The notes: generated from the letters alone by a model not told the origin. Shown: positions 34,756 through 44,024, counted from the stretch's first letter. The stretch: 64,000 bases of DNA from Pseudonocardia sp. ICBG1293 (GCF_020131355.1 NZ_JAHLEL010000014.1:310001-374000), one strand, 5' to 3'. Numbers and translations are program-made.

Positions 34756-35665
34756 CTACCGCAGCAGGGAGTCCAGCAACGCCCGCGCCGCCGGTCCGCC
34801 CGGGCCGCCCCGGCGCCACACGAGGTGCAGCCGGGTCCGGATCTCCGGGGTGATCGGGACGGCGACCGGGGGCCGGGCCAGCGCCGCGACGCCCGCTGCA
34901 CCGAGCGCGGGCTCCGGCACCACGGCCACCCCGGCCCCGCGCGCGGCCAGCCGCAGCAGCAGGGTCATCGCACCGGACTCGAACCCGACCCGGGCGCTCA
35001 GCGACCGGGCCGCCAGCGCCGAGTCCAGCGCGGAGCGCAGCCCGTGCCCGCGGGGCAGACAGATCAGCGTCCTGGACGCCAGCTCCTCGCACGTCACCGC
35101 GGCCCGACCGGTGAACGGGTCGTCCGACGCGACGGCCGCCACCAGCGGGGACTCGACCAGCACCCGGCCGTCGAGGCCGTCGGGCGGGGCGTGCGGGAAT
35201 CCCAGCACGGCGACGTCGAGACGCCCGGCACGCAGCTCCTCGACCAGGTCGTCGGTCGTCCCCTCCCGCAGGGACACCTCCAGCTGCGGGTGGGCGGCGG
35301 CGAAGTCCCCGACCGGGTCGGCGAGCACCGTGTCCGGCAGCGACGTGGCCATCCCGACCGCGACCCGGCCGCGCAGCAGCCCGTGCAGCGCGGCGACGGC
35401 GCCGCGGGCCTCCTCCACCGCGGCCAGCGCGGCCCGGGCGTGCGGCAGCACCGCCCGGCCGGCCTCGGTGAGCGTGGCGGCGCGCGGGCCGCGGTCGAAC
35501 AGCGGCGCGCGGGCCGCGGTCGAACAGCGGCGCGCCGAGCTCGCGCTCCAGCCGGCGCAGCTGCGCGCTCACCCCGGGCTGCGCGACGTGCAGTGCGGCG
35601 GCGGCCGCGGTGACGGTCCCGGAGTCGACGACCGCGACCAGGTAGCGCAGGTGACGCAGTTCCAT
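34756..35665 (-). pseudogene. LysR-family regulator broken by a 25-bp tandem duplication
   Basis: The N-terminal winged HTH (MELRHLRYLVAVVDSGTVTA, then AALHVAQPGVSAQLRRLERE) and the C-terminal effector-binding domain (GRVAVGMATSLPDTVLADPV to the end) are both intact but in different frames. The break is a perfect 25-bp direct repeat at 35479-35503 and 35504-35528. Deleting one copy restores a 294-residue protein of normal LysR length reading LFDRGPRAATLTEAGRAVLP. Divergent from the BBE-type oxidase at 35737, which it probably regulated. Confidence 0.88.
35479..35528. repeat. 25-bp perfect tandem duplication inside the LysR gene
   Basis: Two adjacent identical 25-bp units starting GGCGCGCGGGCCGCGGTCGA (35479-35503 and 35504-35528), followed by a partial third start GGCGCGC. 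Because 25 is not a multiple of three, gain or loss of a unit switches the LysR frame off or on. Confidence 0.9.
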
Positions 35666-35736
35666 AACCGGAGATGCTAGCGACCAGACGATCCATCTCT
35701 TCGACTTCTGCCGGCTCCGGGACCAGGCTCGAGGCC

Positions 35737-36936
35737 ATGACGAGCACACGCAGCTTCCAGACCGGGGTGGCCCACCGTCCGTCGGTCGTCGTCGCCGCCC
35801 GGGACGCGGACGACGTCGTCGCCGCGCTGGCCCGGGCCGGCCGCGACGACCTCCGGGTCACCGTTCACTCCACCGGCCACGGCCTGCGTCGCCCCTGCAC
35901 GGACGGCCTGCTCCTCGACACCGCCCCGATGGCTCGGGTGACGGTCGACCCGCGCAGCCGGACCGCCCGCGCCGGGGCGGGCGCGACCTGGGGCGACGTC
36001 GTCGCCGCGGCGGCACCGCACGGGCTGCGCCCGCCGCACGGCAGCGCCCCCTCGGTCGGCGTCGCCGGGTACCTGTTCGGCGGGGGGCTCGGTCTCACCG
36101 TCCGCGCCGACGGCTGGGCCGCCGACCACGTCCGGGCGATCGAGCTCGCCCGGGCGACCGGGACCGTCCGGGTCTGCGCGGAGTCCGACCCGCGCTGCTT
36201 CGCCCGCCTGCGCGGCACCGGCCCGGACGACGGCGACGTCGTCACCGCGGTCCACCTCGGGCTCCTCCCCTCCGCGGGGCTGGTGGGGGGTGGGCTCGTG
36301 CGCGTCCTCGGCCCCGCGGACTCCCCCGGCGACCCGGCACCGCTGTACGCCTGGGCCGACTGGTCCGCGAGGCTGCCCGACGACGTCTCCTCCGGTGTGT
36401 CGGTGGTCGGCTACCCCGACCTCCCCTTCCTGCCCGCCCACCTGCGCGGACGCCGGGTCCTGCGGGTCGGGGTCGTCGGCACCGGGGGGACCGGCCGTAC
36501 CGACACGCTGCTCGCGCCGCTGCGCGCCGCCGTCGCCTGGGACGACGACACCGTCGGTCCGCTGGACCCGCGCGACTCCGCGCGGGTGTACGCCGAGCCG
36601 GAGGTCCCGCACGCCTATCTGGGCGACGACGTCCTCGTCGACGGTCTCGACCGCGCCGGCCTCGCCAGGGTCGTGTCGCGGACCGGTCCGATGGTCGTGA
36701 CCGGGATCCGGCACCTGGGCGGCGCGGCCGGGCGCCCCCCGGCCGTCGCCGACACCGTCCGCGGCCGCGACGCCGCCTACTGCGTGAACGCCCTCGCCCC
36801 GTTCGGCGACGACGTCACCGCCGCGTCCGCCTGGTCGGTGGTCGACGACGTCCTGGACGGGTTCTCCGGCCGGGCGACCACCGAGGGGACGCACCCGTCG
36901 TTCCGGTACGGGCCGCCCCGCCCGGGCACCGCCTGA
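35737..36936 (+). CDS. FAD-binding oxidoreductase, BBE-like (399 aa)
   Basis: Flavoprotein of the PCMH-type FAD-binding / berberine-bridge-enzyme-like group: VTVHSTGHGLRR (where the His commonly bonds FAD), ARAGAGATWGDVVAAAAPHG, and GSAPSVGVAGYLFGGGLGL (FAD pyrophosphate loop). A Cys usually involved in the second flavin bond is not obvious. It would oxidise an alcohol, sugar or secondary metabolite; the substrate is unknown. ATG 35737. Divergent from the broken LysR gene over a 71-bp space. Confidence 0.82.
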   Translation: MTSTRSFQTGVAHRPSVVVAARDADDVVAALARAGRDDLRVTVHSTGHGLRRPCTDGLLLDTAPMARVTVDPRSRTARAGAGATWGDVVAAAAPHGLRPPHGSAPSVGVAGYLFGGGLGLTVRADGWAADHVRAIELARATGTVRVCAESDPRCFARLRGTGPDDGDVVTAVHLGLLPSAGLVGGGLVRVLGPADSPGDPAPLYAWADWSARLPDDVSSGVSVVGYPDLPFLPAHLRGRRVLRVGVVGTGGTGRTDTLLAPLRAAVAWDDDTVGPLDPRDSARVYAEPEVPHAYLGDDVLVDGLDRAGLARVVSRTGPMVVTGIRHLGGAAGRPPAVADTVRGRDAAYCVNALAPFGDDVTAASAWSVVDDVLDGFSGRATTEGTHPSFRYGPPRPGTA

Positions 36937-36943
36937 GCGCGGG

Positions 36944-37618
36944 TCAGACCGGCGGGGACAGCCCGGCGTCGTGCACCAGCAGTGCCACCTGGACCCTGTT
37001 GTTCAGGTCCAGCTTGGTCAGGATCGCCGACACGTGGGTCTTCACCGTCGCCACGCTGATGTGGTGGCGTGCGGCGATCTCGGCGTTGGACCGGCCCGCG
37101 CCGAGGTCCAGGGCGATGGTGCGCTCGCGCTCCGCGAGCCGCTCCAGCCGTCGCCGGGCCGCGGCCCGGACGCTGTCCCGGTCGGTCTCGGCGACCCGGT
37201 CGATGAGCCGGCGGGTCACCTCCGGGGAGAGCACCGGGCGTCCCGCGGCGGCCTGCCGGACGGCGAGGACGAGCTCGTCGGGCGGGGTGTCCTTGAGCAG
37301 GAACCCCGCGGCACCGGCCCGCAGCGCGCGCAGCACGTGGGCGTCGGCGTCGAACGTGGTCAGCACGACGACCTGGGGCGCGTCGGGGCGGCGGCGCAGC
37401 GTCTCGGTGGCGGTGAGCCCGTCGGTGCCCGGCATCCGGATGTCCATCAGCACGACGTCGGGCCGGTGCCGCTGCGCCAGCGCGACCCCCTCGGCGCCGT
37501 CACCGGCCTCCGCGACGACGGTCAGGCCCTCGGCGCCGCGGAGCATCATCGACAGTCCGAACCGGACGACCGGGTCGTCGTCGACGAGGAGCACCGTGAC
37601 GGGGTCGGAGCCGGTCAT
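36944..37618 (-). CDS. NarL/LuxR-type response regulator (224 aa)
   Basis: Receiver domain with the acidic pocket VLLVDDDPVVRFGL, phospho-acceptor Asp in DVVLMDIRMPGTDGL and conserved Lys in GFLLKDTPPDEL, then a LuxR-type HTH (GRSNAEIAARHHISVATVKTHVSAIL). ATG 37618 overlaps the stop of the histidine kinase gene (ATGA), confirming the pair and the start. Output DNA targets unknown. Confidence 0.93.
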   Translation of the reverse strand: MTGSDPVTVLLVDDDPVVRFGLSMMLRGAEGLTVVAEAGDGAEGVALAQRHRPDVVLMDIRMPGTDGLTATETLRRRPDAPQVVVLTTFDADAHVLRALRAGAAGFLLKDTPPDELVLAVRQAAAGRPVLSPEVTRRLIDRVAETDRDSVRAAARRRLERLAERERTIALDLGAGRSNAEIAARHHISVATVKTHVSAILTKLDLNNRVQVALLVHDAGLSPPV

Positions 37619-38766
37619 GGCGGCCACGGTAGCCGCATCCCGGTCCGCCACCCGCCGTCCGTGGTCGGACCGTGGTCCAGCCGCCCGCCGACCAGCGCGG
37701 CCCGCTCGGCCAGCCCCCGCAGACCCTGCCCGGCCCCCGGGCGGTCGGCGGCACCGGACCGGGCCGGTGCCGGGTTCGCCACCTCGACGACGAGGCCGTC
37801 CCCGGCGCCACCGGTGAGCGTCACCGTGACCGGGGCGCCCGGCGCGTAGGTGCGGGCGTTGGTCAGTGCCTCCTGCACCAGCCGGTAGGCGGTGCGGCCC
37901 GCGGTCTCGGGCACCGGCTGCTCCCCGCTGGTCACACCCGGCCCGTCGTGCAGGGTGACCGCGGTCCCGGTCCGGCGGGTCTCCTCGATCAGCTCCCCGA
38001 CGTCGGTGATCCCGGGCAGGGGCAGCTCGCCCACCGGCGCGCGGAGCACCCCGATGACCTCACGCAGGTCCTGCAGCGCGCGGTGGGCGTTCTCCCGCAC
38101 CACCTCCGCCGCGCGCGCGGTCTCCTCCGCGGGGGCGCCACGGTGGAACGCCAACGCCCCCGCGTGCACGCTGAGCAGCGACAACCGGTGTCCCAGTACG
38201 TCGTGCATCTCCCTGGCCAGCGCCTCGCGGGCCTCGTGCTGGGTGCGCTCGGCCCGCAGCGCCGCCGCCGACTCCGCCATCGCCGCCCGCTCCCGCAGCG
38301 ACGCGAGCAACAGGCGACGGCTGCGCACCAGCAGCCCCCAGCCGAACACCGCCGCGTGCCCGGCCACGACCGCCCCGACCAGCAGCCACACCGGCGCCTC
38401 GGGCGCGGACCGCCACGAGAAGTACACCCCGAACGACGCCAGGCTCCCCGCGAACACCGCGGCCGACACCCGGGCGGGACACCGCCCGGCGACCGCGAAC
38501 AACGCGACCAGCCCCGGGACCGACGCGATCTCCGAGACCGTGCACAGCAGCACGATCCCGACCCCGACCGGCAGCGGGTACCGGCGCCGCCACCACAGCG
38601 CGACGCAGGCGACCATCCCGACGGCCAGGTCGGCCCGCAGCAGCAGCTCGGGCTCCCCGCCCGGCATCACCTGCCGCAACCGGGCCGCGAGCAGCCCCAC
38701 CAGGGCCGTCAGCACGACCGGCAGGCCGTCGACGACCCACCGCCGGTACGCCGGAGCCTCGGTCAT
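37615..38766 (-). CDS. Sensor histidine kinase, HisKA_3 type (383 aa)
   Basis: N-terminal region with about five or six membrane helices (VVLTALVGLLAARLR and following), a short helix, the dimerisation/phospho-acceptor motif LAREMHDVLGHRLSLLSVHA, and a HATPase domain (LVQEALTNARTYAPGAPV; GQGLRGLAERAALVGGRLDH). Such kinases lack a large external sensor and often sense membrane state. ATG 38766. Cognate of the overlapping response regulator. Confidence 0.93.
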   Translation of the reverse strand: MTEAPAYRRWVVDGLPVVLTALVGLLAARLRQVMPGGEPELLLRADLAVGMVACVALWWRRRYPLPVGVGIVLLCTVSEIASVPGLVALFAVAGRCPARVSAAVFAGSLASFGVYFSWRSAPEAPVWLLVGAVVAGHAAVFGWGLLVRSRRLLLASLRERAAMAESAAALRAERTQHEAREALAREMHDVLGHRLSLLSVHAGALAFHRGAPAEETARAAEVVRENAHRALQDLREVIGVLRAPVGELPLPGITDVGELIEETRRTGTAVTLHDGPGVTSGEQPVPETAGRTAYRLVQEALTNARTYAPGAPVTVTLTGGAGDGLVVEVANPAPARSGAADRPGAGQGLRGLAERAALVGGRLDHGPTTDGGWRTGMRLPWPP

Positions 38767-38909
38767 GGCGCCGAGGCTAGGGCCCGCACCGGCACGGGCG
38801 CCTCCGTCCCCCGGACCGGACGCACTCATCCTTCGGACGGAGCCCGGGCGGGCGGACCGCTCCACCGGACCGATCCGCCCGCCCGGCCGGCCCCCGCAGG
38901 ATCGGCCGC

Positions 38910-40499
38910 ATGCCACCCCCGTACCGCGCCCTCCGCCCCCTCGCCGTGCTCGCGGCGGCCGTCGCCGTGGCCCTCACCGGCTGCGGCGCGGGCGTCCCGC
39001 CCGCCGGTCCCGCCGCCGACCCGCCACCACCCGGCCCCCTCGCCTGGTCCGACTGCGGACCCGGCCTGGAGTGCGGCACCCTCGAGGTGCCGCAGGAGTA
39101 CTCCGACCCCGGCGGCCCGCGGATCGCCCTCGCGGTGATGCGCCACCGCGCCACCGACCCGCAGCGCCGCAGCGGCACCCTGTTCTTCAACCCGGGCGGG
39201 CCGGGGGTCGCCGCGACCGACACGCTGCGCGCGATGCCGTCGACCCCGGGGGCGCCGGGCACGTTCGGCCCGGAGGTGCTGGCCCGCTTCGACGTCGTCG
39301 CGATGGACCCACGCGGCGTCGGCGGCTCGGCGGGTGTGCGCTGCCGGACCGATGCCGAACGCGCCGAGGCCGCGGCCGACACCACCGCCGACCCCGCGAT
39401 CCCCGGCGGTGCCCCGCTGCCCACGCTGCAGGCCCAGGCGGCCGCGCTGGCCGAGGGCTGCGCGCGGCACCAGGACCCGGCGTTCCTGGCGAGCCTGTCC
39501 ACCGACAACGTCGCCCGCGACCTGGACCGGCTGCGCGCCGCGCTCGGCGAGCGGACCGTCACCTACTACGGCATCTCCTACGGCACCGTCGTCGGCCCGA
39601 TGTACGCCACCCTGTTCCCGGACCGGGTCCGCCAGATGGTCCTCGACGCGCCGGTCGACACCACCCTGTGGGCCGGTGACCCGCTCGAGTTCCTCGGCGA
39701 GGTCGCCGTCGCGAGCGAGCGGACCCTGGACGCCTGGTTCGACGCCTGCCGCACCGAGGGGACCGCGGCGTGCCCGTTCGGCGACGACGACCCGGCGGCC
39801 GCGTTCGACGCGCTCGTCACCGCCCTGGAACGCCGTCCCGCCCCGGCGCGGGCGGTGGAGGGGCTCTCCCCCGCCGGCGTCGTCGACGGCGCGATGCTGC
39901 TGGAGGTCGCCCGCGCCGCGGCGGGCGACCGGACCCTCTGGCCGGTGCTGACGACGGCACTGACGACCGCGCAGCAGGGCGACGGCACCACGGCCCATCT
40001 GCTGTACCGCTCGCTGACGGTCTCGCCGTTCGGGGTCCCCACCGCGACCCAGGAGCAGCACACCGCGGTGCGCTGCGCGGACTGGGACACCCCGACCGAC
40101 GTCGCGGCGCACACCGCGGCCGCCGAGCGGGCCGTCGAGCAGGCTCCGCGGATCGGCACCCGGGCGGCCTACAGCGCGCTGGCGTGCGCGGCCCTGGACG
40201 CGCCGAACACCGACCGGGTCACCGGGCCGCTGACCGGCGCGGGCGCACCGCCGACGCTGGTGGTGGGCGGCAGGCTCGACCCGGTCACCCCCCACCGGTG
40301 GGCGGAGCGGATGGTCGACACCCTCGACTCGGCGGTGCTGCTGACCCGCGAGGGCGTCGGGCACGGCTCCTACGGCACCGACCCCTGCGTCGCCGCCGCG
40401 GTCGGGTCCACCCTGATCGCGGCCACCGTGCCGCCGGCCGGGACCGTGTGCACCCCGCCGCCGGCGACCACCCGTCCCGGCGCCGCCCCGGTCGGCTGA
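38910..40499 (+). CDS. Secreted lipoprotein alpha/beta hydrolase, TAP-like (529 aa)
   Basis: Lipoprotein signal peptide with lipobox LTGCG at about residues 25-29, then an alpha/beta hydrolase of the tripeptidyl/prolyl aminopeptidase-like group: oxyanion region FFNPGGPGVAATD, nucleophile elbow YYGISYGTVVG, and a C-terminal TAP-like domain with LVVGGRLDPVTPHRWAE (catalytic Asp) and EGVGHGSYG (catalytic His). It probably cleaves peptides outside the cell. Length about 500 residues as in the family. Divergent from the histidine kinase gene. Confidence 0.88.
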   Translation: MPPPYRALRPLAVLAAAVAVALTGCGAGVPPAGPAADPPPPGPLAWSDCGPGLECGTLEVPQEYSDPGGPRIALAVMRHRATDPQRRSGTLFFNPGGPGVAATDTLRAMPSTPGAPGTFGPEVLARFDVVAMDPRGVGGSAGVRCRTDAERAEAAADTTADPAIPGGAPLPTLQAQAAALAEGCARHQDPAFLASLSTDNVARDLDRLRAALGERTVTYYGISYGTVVGPMYATLFPDRVRQMVLDAPVDTTLWAGDPLEFLGEVAVASERTLDAWFDACRTEGTAACPFGDDDPAAAFDALVTALERRPAPARAVEGLSPAGVVDGAMLLEVARAAAGDRTLWPVLTTALTTAQQGDGTTAHLLYRSLTVSPFGVPTATQEQHTAVRCADWDTPTDVAAHTAAAERAVEQAPRIGTRAAYSALACAALDAPNTDRVTGPLTGAGAPPTLVVGGRLDPVTPHRWAERMVDTLDSAVLLTREGVGHGSYGTDPCVAAAVGSTLIAATVPPAGTVCTPPPATTRPGAAPVG

Positions 40500-40501
40500 G
40501 G

Positions 40502-41035
40502 TCAGCCGTGCGCGAGCAGCTTGACCACGATGACCAGCGCACCCAGTCCGACCAGGGCGACGACCAGCAGCACCCGCCGCCACCACGACAGCGGGGTCCG
40601 CCGGGCGGCCAGCACCGCGAACAGCGCCAGCACCAGCACCGTGACCCCGGTCGCGAGCTCCAGCGCGGTCGTGAGCTCGAGCAGGCCGGCCGCGGCGGCG
40701 GCCAGCAGCACGACCGGGGCCGCCGAGGCCTGGAGGATCTGGCCCGAGCTCCGCAGCGCCGCGACGAGCTCGTGGCCGCGGGGACCCGCACCGTGCACGG
40801 CGAGGTGGGCGACCACGTCGGACAGCAGGCTCGCCGCCCACAGGGCACCCGCGGCCACCACGACGTCGACGATCGCGGACCCGGCCGTGGAGCCCTCGCC
40901 ACCGTGACCGAGCAGCACGAGCAGGGTCGACAGGCAGGACAGGGTGCCGTAGAGCCGCTCCCGCAGCACCGTCACCACGGCAGGGGCAGGGGCCCCGCCG
41001 TCGGGACGACGGCGGGAGGGGACACGCGCGCTCAT
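40502..41035 (-). CDS. Integral membrane protein of unknown function (177 aa)
   Basis: Not recognised. Five or so hydrophobic segments: LYGTLSCLSTLLVLLGHGG, SAIVDVVVAAGALWAASLLS, SAAPVVLLAAAAAGLLELTT, TGVTVLVLALFAVLAARR and RVLLVVALVGLGALVIVVKL. The LSDVVAHLAVHG segment in the second loop holds two His. ATG 41035. Its stop is 2 bp from the stop of the convergent TAP-like gene. Confidence 0.75.
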   Translation of the reverse strand: MSARVPSRRRPDGGAPAPAVVTVLRERLYGTLSCLSTLLVLLGHGGEGSTAGSAIVDVVVAAGALWAASLLSDVVAHLAVHGAGPRGHELVAALRSSGQILQASAAPVVLLAAAAAGLLELTTALELATGVTVLVLALFAVLAARRTPLSWWRRVLLVVALVGLGALVIVVKLLAHG

Positions 41036-41105
41036 GGCGCCGAGCCTGCCAGGCCCCGGCGACGGCAGGGCACCGCGGCCGGGGACGACCCCGGTGCCGC
41101 TACCG

Positions 41106-41831
41106 TCAGGCGTGGGCGGGGGCGCCGACGGTGTCCCGGTCGCGCAGGGCGGCGACGACCTGCTCGGCCATCGGGGTGCTCGACGCCGGGTTCTGCCCCG
41201 TGACCAGGTTCCCGTCGACCACGGTGAACGCCTGGTAGGCGGGGCCGCTCTCGTGCACGGCGGCGCGCTCCCGCAGCCGGCTCGCCAGCAGCCACGGGGC
41301 GCCGTCGGCGGTGCCGAACAGCTGCTCCTCCTCGTCGGTGAAGGCGGCCATGCGGCGGCCGGCGTAGAGCCAGCGCCCGTCCGGGCCGGTGGCGCTCAGC
41401 AGTCCGGCGGGTCCGTGGCAGACCGCGCCGACGATCCTGCCGTCGCCGTCGACCCGCGCCAGCAGGGCGCCGAGGTCGGGGTCCCGGTACAGGTCGACGA
41501 GCGGCCCGTGCCCCCCGGGCAGCACGACCGCGTCGTAGCGGTCCGGGTCGACGTCGGCCAGGCGCAGCGGTGTCCCGAACTCGCGCAGGGCGGCCTCCGC
41601 GACCCGGACGTGGTGCGCGCAGTCCGGGCCGGCGACCGCGGGGTCGGCGCTGTGCCGGTCCAACGGCTGCAGCACCCCGCCCGGGGAGGCGAACTCCACG
41701 GTGTGCCCGGCCGCGACGAACGTCTCGTACGGCGCCGCGAGCTCCTCGGCCCAGTACCCCGTCGGGTAGGCGGACCCGTCCGTGCGTTCCCAGGTGTCGG
41801 CTGCGGACAGGACGATCAGGATCCGGCTCAC
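41106..41831 (-). CDS. DJ-1/PfpI-family protein, Hsp31/class I amidotransferase-like (241 aa)
   Basis: Starts VSRILIVLSAADTW and carries the nucleophile elbow IVGAVCHGPAGLLS (catalytic Cys followed by His), the preceding VVLPGGHGPLVDLYRD, and FVAAGHTVEFASPGG. This matches the Hsp31/YhbO-like branch that acts as glyoxalase III or deglycase; exact activity unknown. GTG 41831 is the only start that fits the family N-terminus. The XRE regulator is divergent across 209 bp that contain a triple 15-bp repeat. Confidence 0.88.
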   Translation of the reverse strand: MSRILIVLSAADTWERTDGSAYPTGYWAEELAAPYETFVAAGHTVEFASPGGVLQPLDRHSADPAVAGPDCAHHVRVAEAALREFGTPLRLADVDPDRYDAVVLPGGHGPLVDLYRDPDLGALLARVDGDGRIVGAVCHGPAGLLSATGPDGRWLYAGRRMAAFTDEEEQLFGTADGAPWLLASRLRERAAVHESGPAYQAFTVVDGNLVTGQNPASSTPMAEQVVAALRDRDTVGAPAHA

Positions 41832-41951
41832 TGTGGTGCTCCCTCGTTGCTCGATGGCGGTACGCCGCCGGCGACCCGGGGCGTGCACCCAGCCTGGTGC
41901 CGGTACGGGCCGTCCGGGCGCCGCTACCGGGCCCTGTGCGACCGGGGTCCC

Positions 41952-41996
41952 CGCCGACCAGGACCCCGCCGACCAGGACTCCGCCGACCAGGACTC
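41952..41996. repeat. Three tandem 15-bp repeats in a divergent promoter region
   Basis: Units CGCCGACCAGGACCC, CGCCGACCAGGACTC and CGCCGACCAGGACTC follow each other exactly, between the DJ-1-type gene and the XRE regulator. The spacing of 15 bp and the position suggest a multi-site operator for the regulator; they are too few and too short for a CRISPR array. Confidence 0.75.
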
Positions 41997-42040
41997 GCAG
42001 GGCCAGGTCCGCCGGGGCCCGATGGACGACACTGGCCTCC

Positions 42041-42910
42041 ATGGCCGGGAACAACCGTGAGCTCGCCGACTTCCTGCGCCGCGCCCGTGGCCAGTGCGAC
42101 CCGGCCCGCGCCGGGCTGCCGGCCGACGGCCGCGTCCGCCGGGTACCGGGACTGCGCCGGGAGGAGGTCGCGCTGCTCGCCGGGGTGTCGTCGGACTACT
42201 ACGCACGGCTGGAGCAGGGCCGCCGGATCGTGCCGTCCCCCGCGGTGGTCGAGGCGATCGGGCGTGCCCTGGAGCTCGACGGGGCCGCCCGGGCGCACCT
42301 GGCCGACCTGATCGGGCTGGGCTCGGCCGCACCGCGGCCACGGGCCCGCGAGGTGCAGCGGGTGCGCCCCGGTCTGCGCCAGCTCATCGACGCCCTCGAC
42401 GGCGAACCCGCCCTGCTGCTCGGGCGCCGGATGGACGTGCTCGCCGCCAACCGGATGGCCGCGGCCCTGTTCGGGGACTTCGAGCGGTTCCCCGGTCCGC
42501 ACCGCAACTACGCCCGCTGGATCCTGCTCGACGCCGAGGCCCGCGCGTTGTTCGAGGACTGGGAGGCGCAGGCCCGGGCCGCGGTGGAGACGCTGCGGCT
42601 GGAGGCGGGACGCGACCCCGGGGACCGGGCGACCGTCGCGCTCGTGGCCGAGCTGCGCGAGGAGAGTCCCGAGTTCGGTCGCTGGTGGCAGGAGCACCGC
42701 GTGTACCAGCGCACCCACGGGTCGAAACGGCTGCGCCACCCGGTCGTCGGGCCACTCACCGTGGAGTACGAGACGTTCGCCCCGCCCGGTGACCCGGACA
42801 CCACCCTGTTCGTCTACACCACCGCGGCCGGGTCGCCGTCCCGGGAGGCGATGGACGTCCTGGCCAGCTGGACCTCGACCACCCGACGGGCCGGCCACCC
42901 CGGGAGCTGA
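42041..42910 (+). CDS. XRE-family regulator with MmyB-like ligand domain (289 aa)
   Basis: N-terminal HTH (RVPGLRREEVALLAGVSSDYYARLEQGR) and the MmyB-type C-terminal domain (ALLLGRRMDVLAANRMAAALF; NYARWILLDAEARALFEDWE; VGPLTVEYETFAPPGDPDTTL), which often binds small fatty or aromatic ligands. Regulators of this type commonly control a divergent oxidoreductase or stress gene; here the neighbour is the DJ-1-type gene. ATG 42041. The triple 15-bp repeat upstream is a plausible binding site. Confidence 0.9.
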   Translation: MAGNNRELADFLRRARGQCDPARAGLPADGRVRRVPGLRREEVALLAGVSSDYYARLEQGRRIVPSPAVVEAIGRALELDGAARAHLADLIGLGSAAPRPRAREVQRVRPGLRQLIDALDGEPALLLGRRMDVLAANRMAAALFGDFERFPGPHRNYARWILLDAEARALFEDWEAQARAAVETLRLEAGRDPGDRATVALVAELREESPEFGRWWQEHRVYQRTHGSKRLRHPVVGPLTVEYETFAPPGDPDTTLFVYTTAAGSPSREAMDVLASWTSTTRRAGHPGS

Positions 42911-42919
42911 CCGGCGGCC

Positions 42920-43987
42920 TCATCCACGGAGCGCCGTCGCGAGAGCGGCGAGGTCGTCCGGGTGCATCCGGGCCGGTGCCGGGGGCCCGGCGCGCAGCCC
43001 GTCCCGCTCGGCGGCGAGCGCGGCGCACTCCCGTCGGGCGTCGTCGAGCCGCCGGGTCAGGTCCTCGACCGCGTCCCGGGCGGCGGCGTGCTCCGCGCGC
43101 AGCCCGTCGGCGACCGTGCGGGCCTCGTCCAGCAGCTCCCGCTGCGACGTCAGCCGGCTGCGCTGCTCGACCACGGTCTCGACGAGCCCGGCACGGTCGG
43201 CGACCACCGCGGCCCGGTCGTCGGCCAGCGCCGCCAGCTCCGCGCTCACCCGCTCCCGGTCGCGGGCGGCGACGTCCGCGCGGCCCAGCGCGGCGTCGCG
43301 CTCGTGCTCGGCGGTCCGGGCGGCGAGTACCGCCGCCTCCCGGTCCCGGGTGGCCGTCGCGGCGGCCACCCGCGCCTCGCGGGCGTCGGCGACGGCCTCG
43401 TCCCGGGCGGCGACGGCGGCATCGCGGGCGGTGACGGCGTCGACGGCCTGTTGCCGGGCGGCACCGAGGGCCTCGGTCGCCGCCAGCGCGGTGGCGGCGG
43501 CCTCCTCCGCGCGGGTCACCGCCTCGGCCCGCTCCTGCCGCGCCTCGGCGGCGGCCCGCTCCGCCTCCCGGGCGCGGCGCTCGGCGGCCTCCCGCCCGGC
43601 GTCTGCCTCCTGCCGGGCGGCGTCCGCCTGCGCCGCTCCCGCGCGGGCCGACTCCGTCGCCGCCAGCGCGTCGCGTTCGACCTCGTCCAGCCGGTCCAGC
43701 ACCGCGGTCAGCGCCCCGGACAGCTCCGCCACCGGCCCGGCGAGCGCCCCCACGTGCTCGCGCAGCCGGTCCGCGTCGAGCGCGAACGCCCCGGTCCCGG
43801 CGTCCAGGCCGAGGGTGCCGAGTGCCTCCCGCTCGGCGCGGGCCATCTGGGCGCACGTCCTCCCCTGCTCCCACCGGGTGTCCCGGCAGAACGACCGCGG
43901 CCGGCCCCCCTGCGGCCCGGGTGGGGGCAGCTCCGCCCGGCACCGGCTGTATCCGCACCGCACCACCGTCTCCGTCACGGTGGACAC
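42920..43987 (-). CDS. Coiled-coil protein with Cys-rich N-terminus (355 aa)
   Basis: Function not recognised. The first 50 residues contain CGYSRCRAELP and FCRDTRWEQGRTC, a possible zinc ribbon. Residues about 95-330 are a near-continuous Ala/Arg/Glu-rich heptad region (e.g. REAERAAAEARQERAEAVTR). This shape resembles KfrA-type or other DNA-organising coiled-coil proteins seen on plasmids, but no KfrA domain was recognised. GTG 43987; a rare AT-rich stretch with a palindrome lies just upstream, suggesting autoregulation. It is convergent with the XRE gene. Confidence 0.7.
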   Translation of the reverse strand: MSTVTETVVRCGYSRCRAELPPPGPQGGRPRSFCRDTRWEQGRTCAQMARAEREALGTLGLDAGTGAFALDADRLREHVGALAGPVAELSGALTAVLDRLDEVERDALAATESARAGAAQADAARQEADAGREAAERRAREAERAAAEARQERAEAVTRAEEAAATALAATEALGAARQQAVDAVTARDAAVAARDEAVADAREARVAAATATRDREAAVLAARTAEHERDAALGRADVAARDRERVSAELAALADDRAAVVADRAGLVETVVEQRSRLTSQRELLDEARTVADGLRAEHAAARDAVEDLTRRLDDARRECAALAAERDGLRAGPPAPARMHPDDLAALATALRG

Positions 43988-44007
43988 TCTACCGGTTCGG
44001 ATTGAAC

Positions 44008-44024
44008 AAACTGTCTACAGGTTT
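44008..44024. promoter_or_regulatory. AT-rich promoter/operator upstream of the coiled-coil gene
   Basis: AAACTGTCTACAGGTTT is an imperfect palindrome (AAACTGT / ACAGGTTT) 20 bp before the GTG start at 43987, in an unusually AT-rich stretch (about 43995-44070). On the minus strand TATACT at about 44027-44032 could be a -10 box. A regulatory role is inference. Confidence 0.4.

Noticed and set aside
41952..41996. CRISPR-like repeats
   Set aside because: Only three 15-bp units with no spacers and no cas genes nearby.
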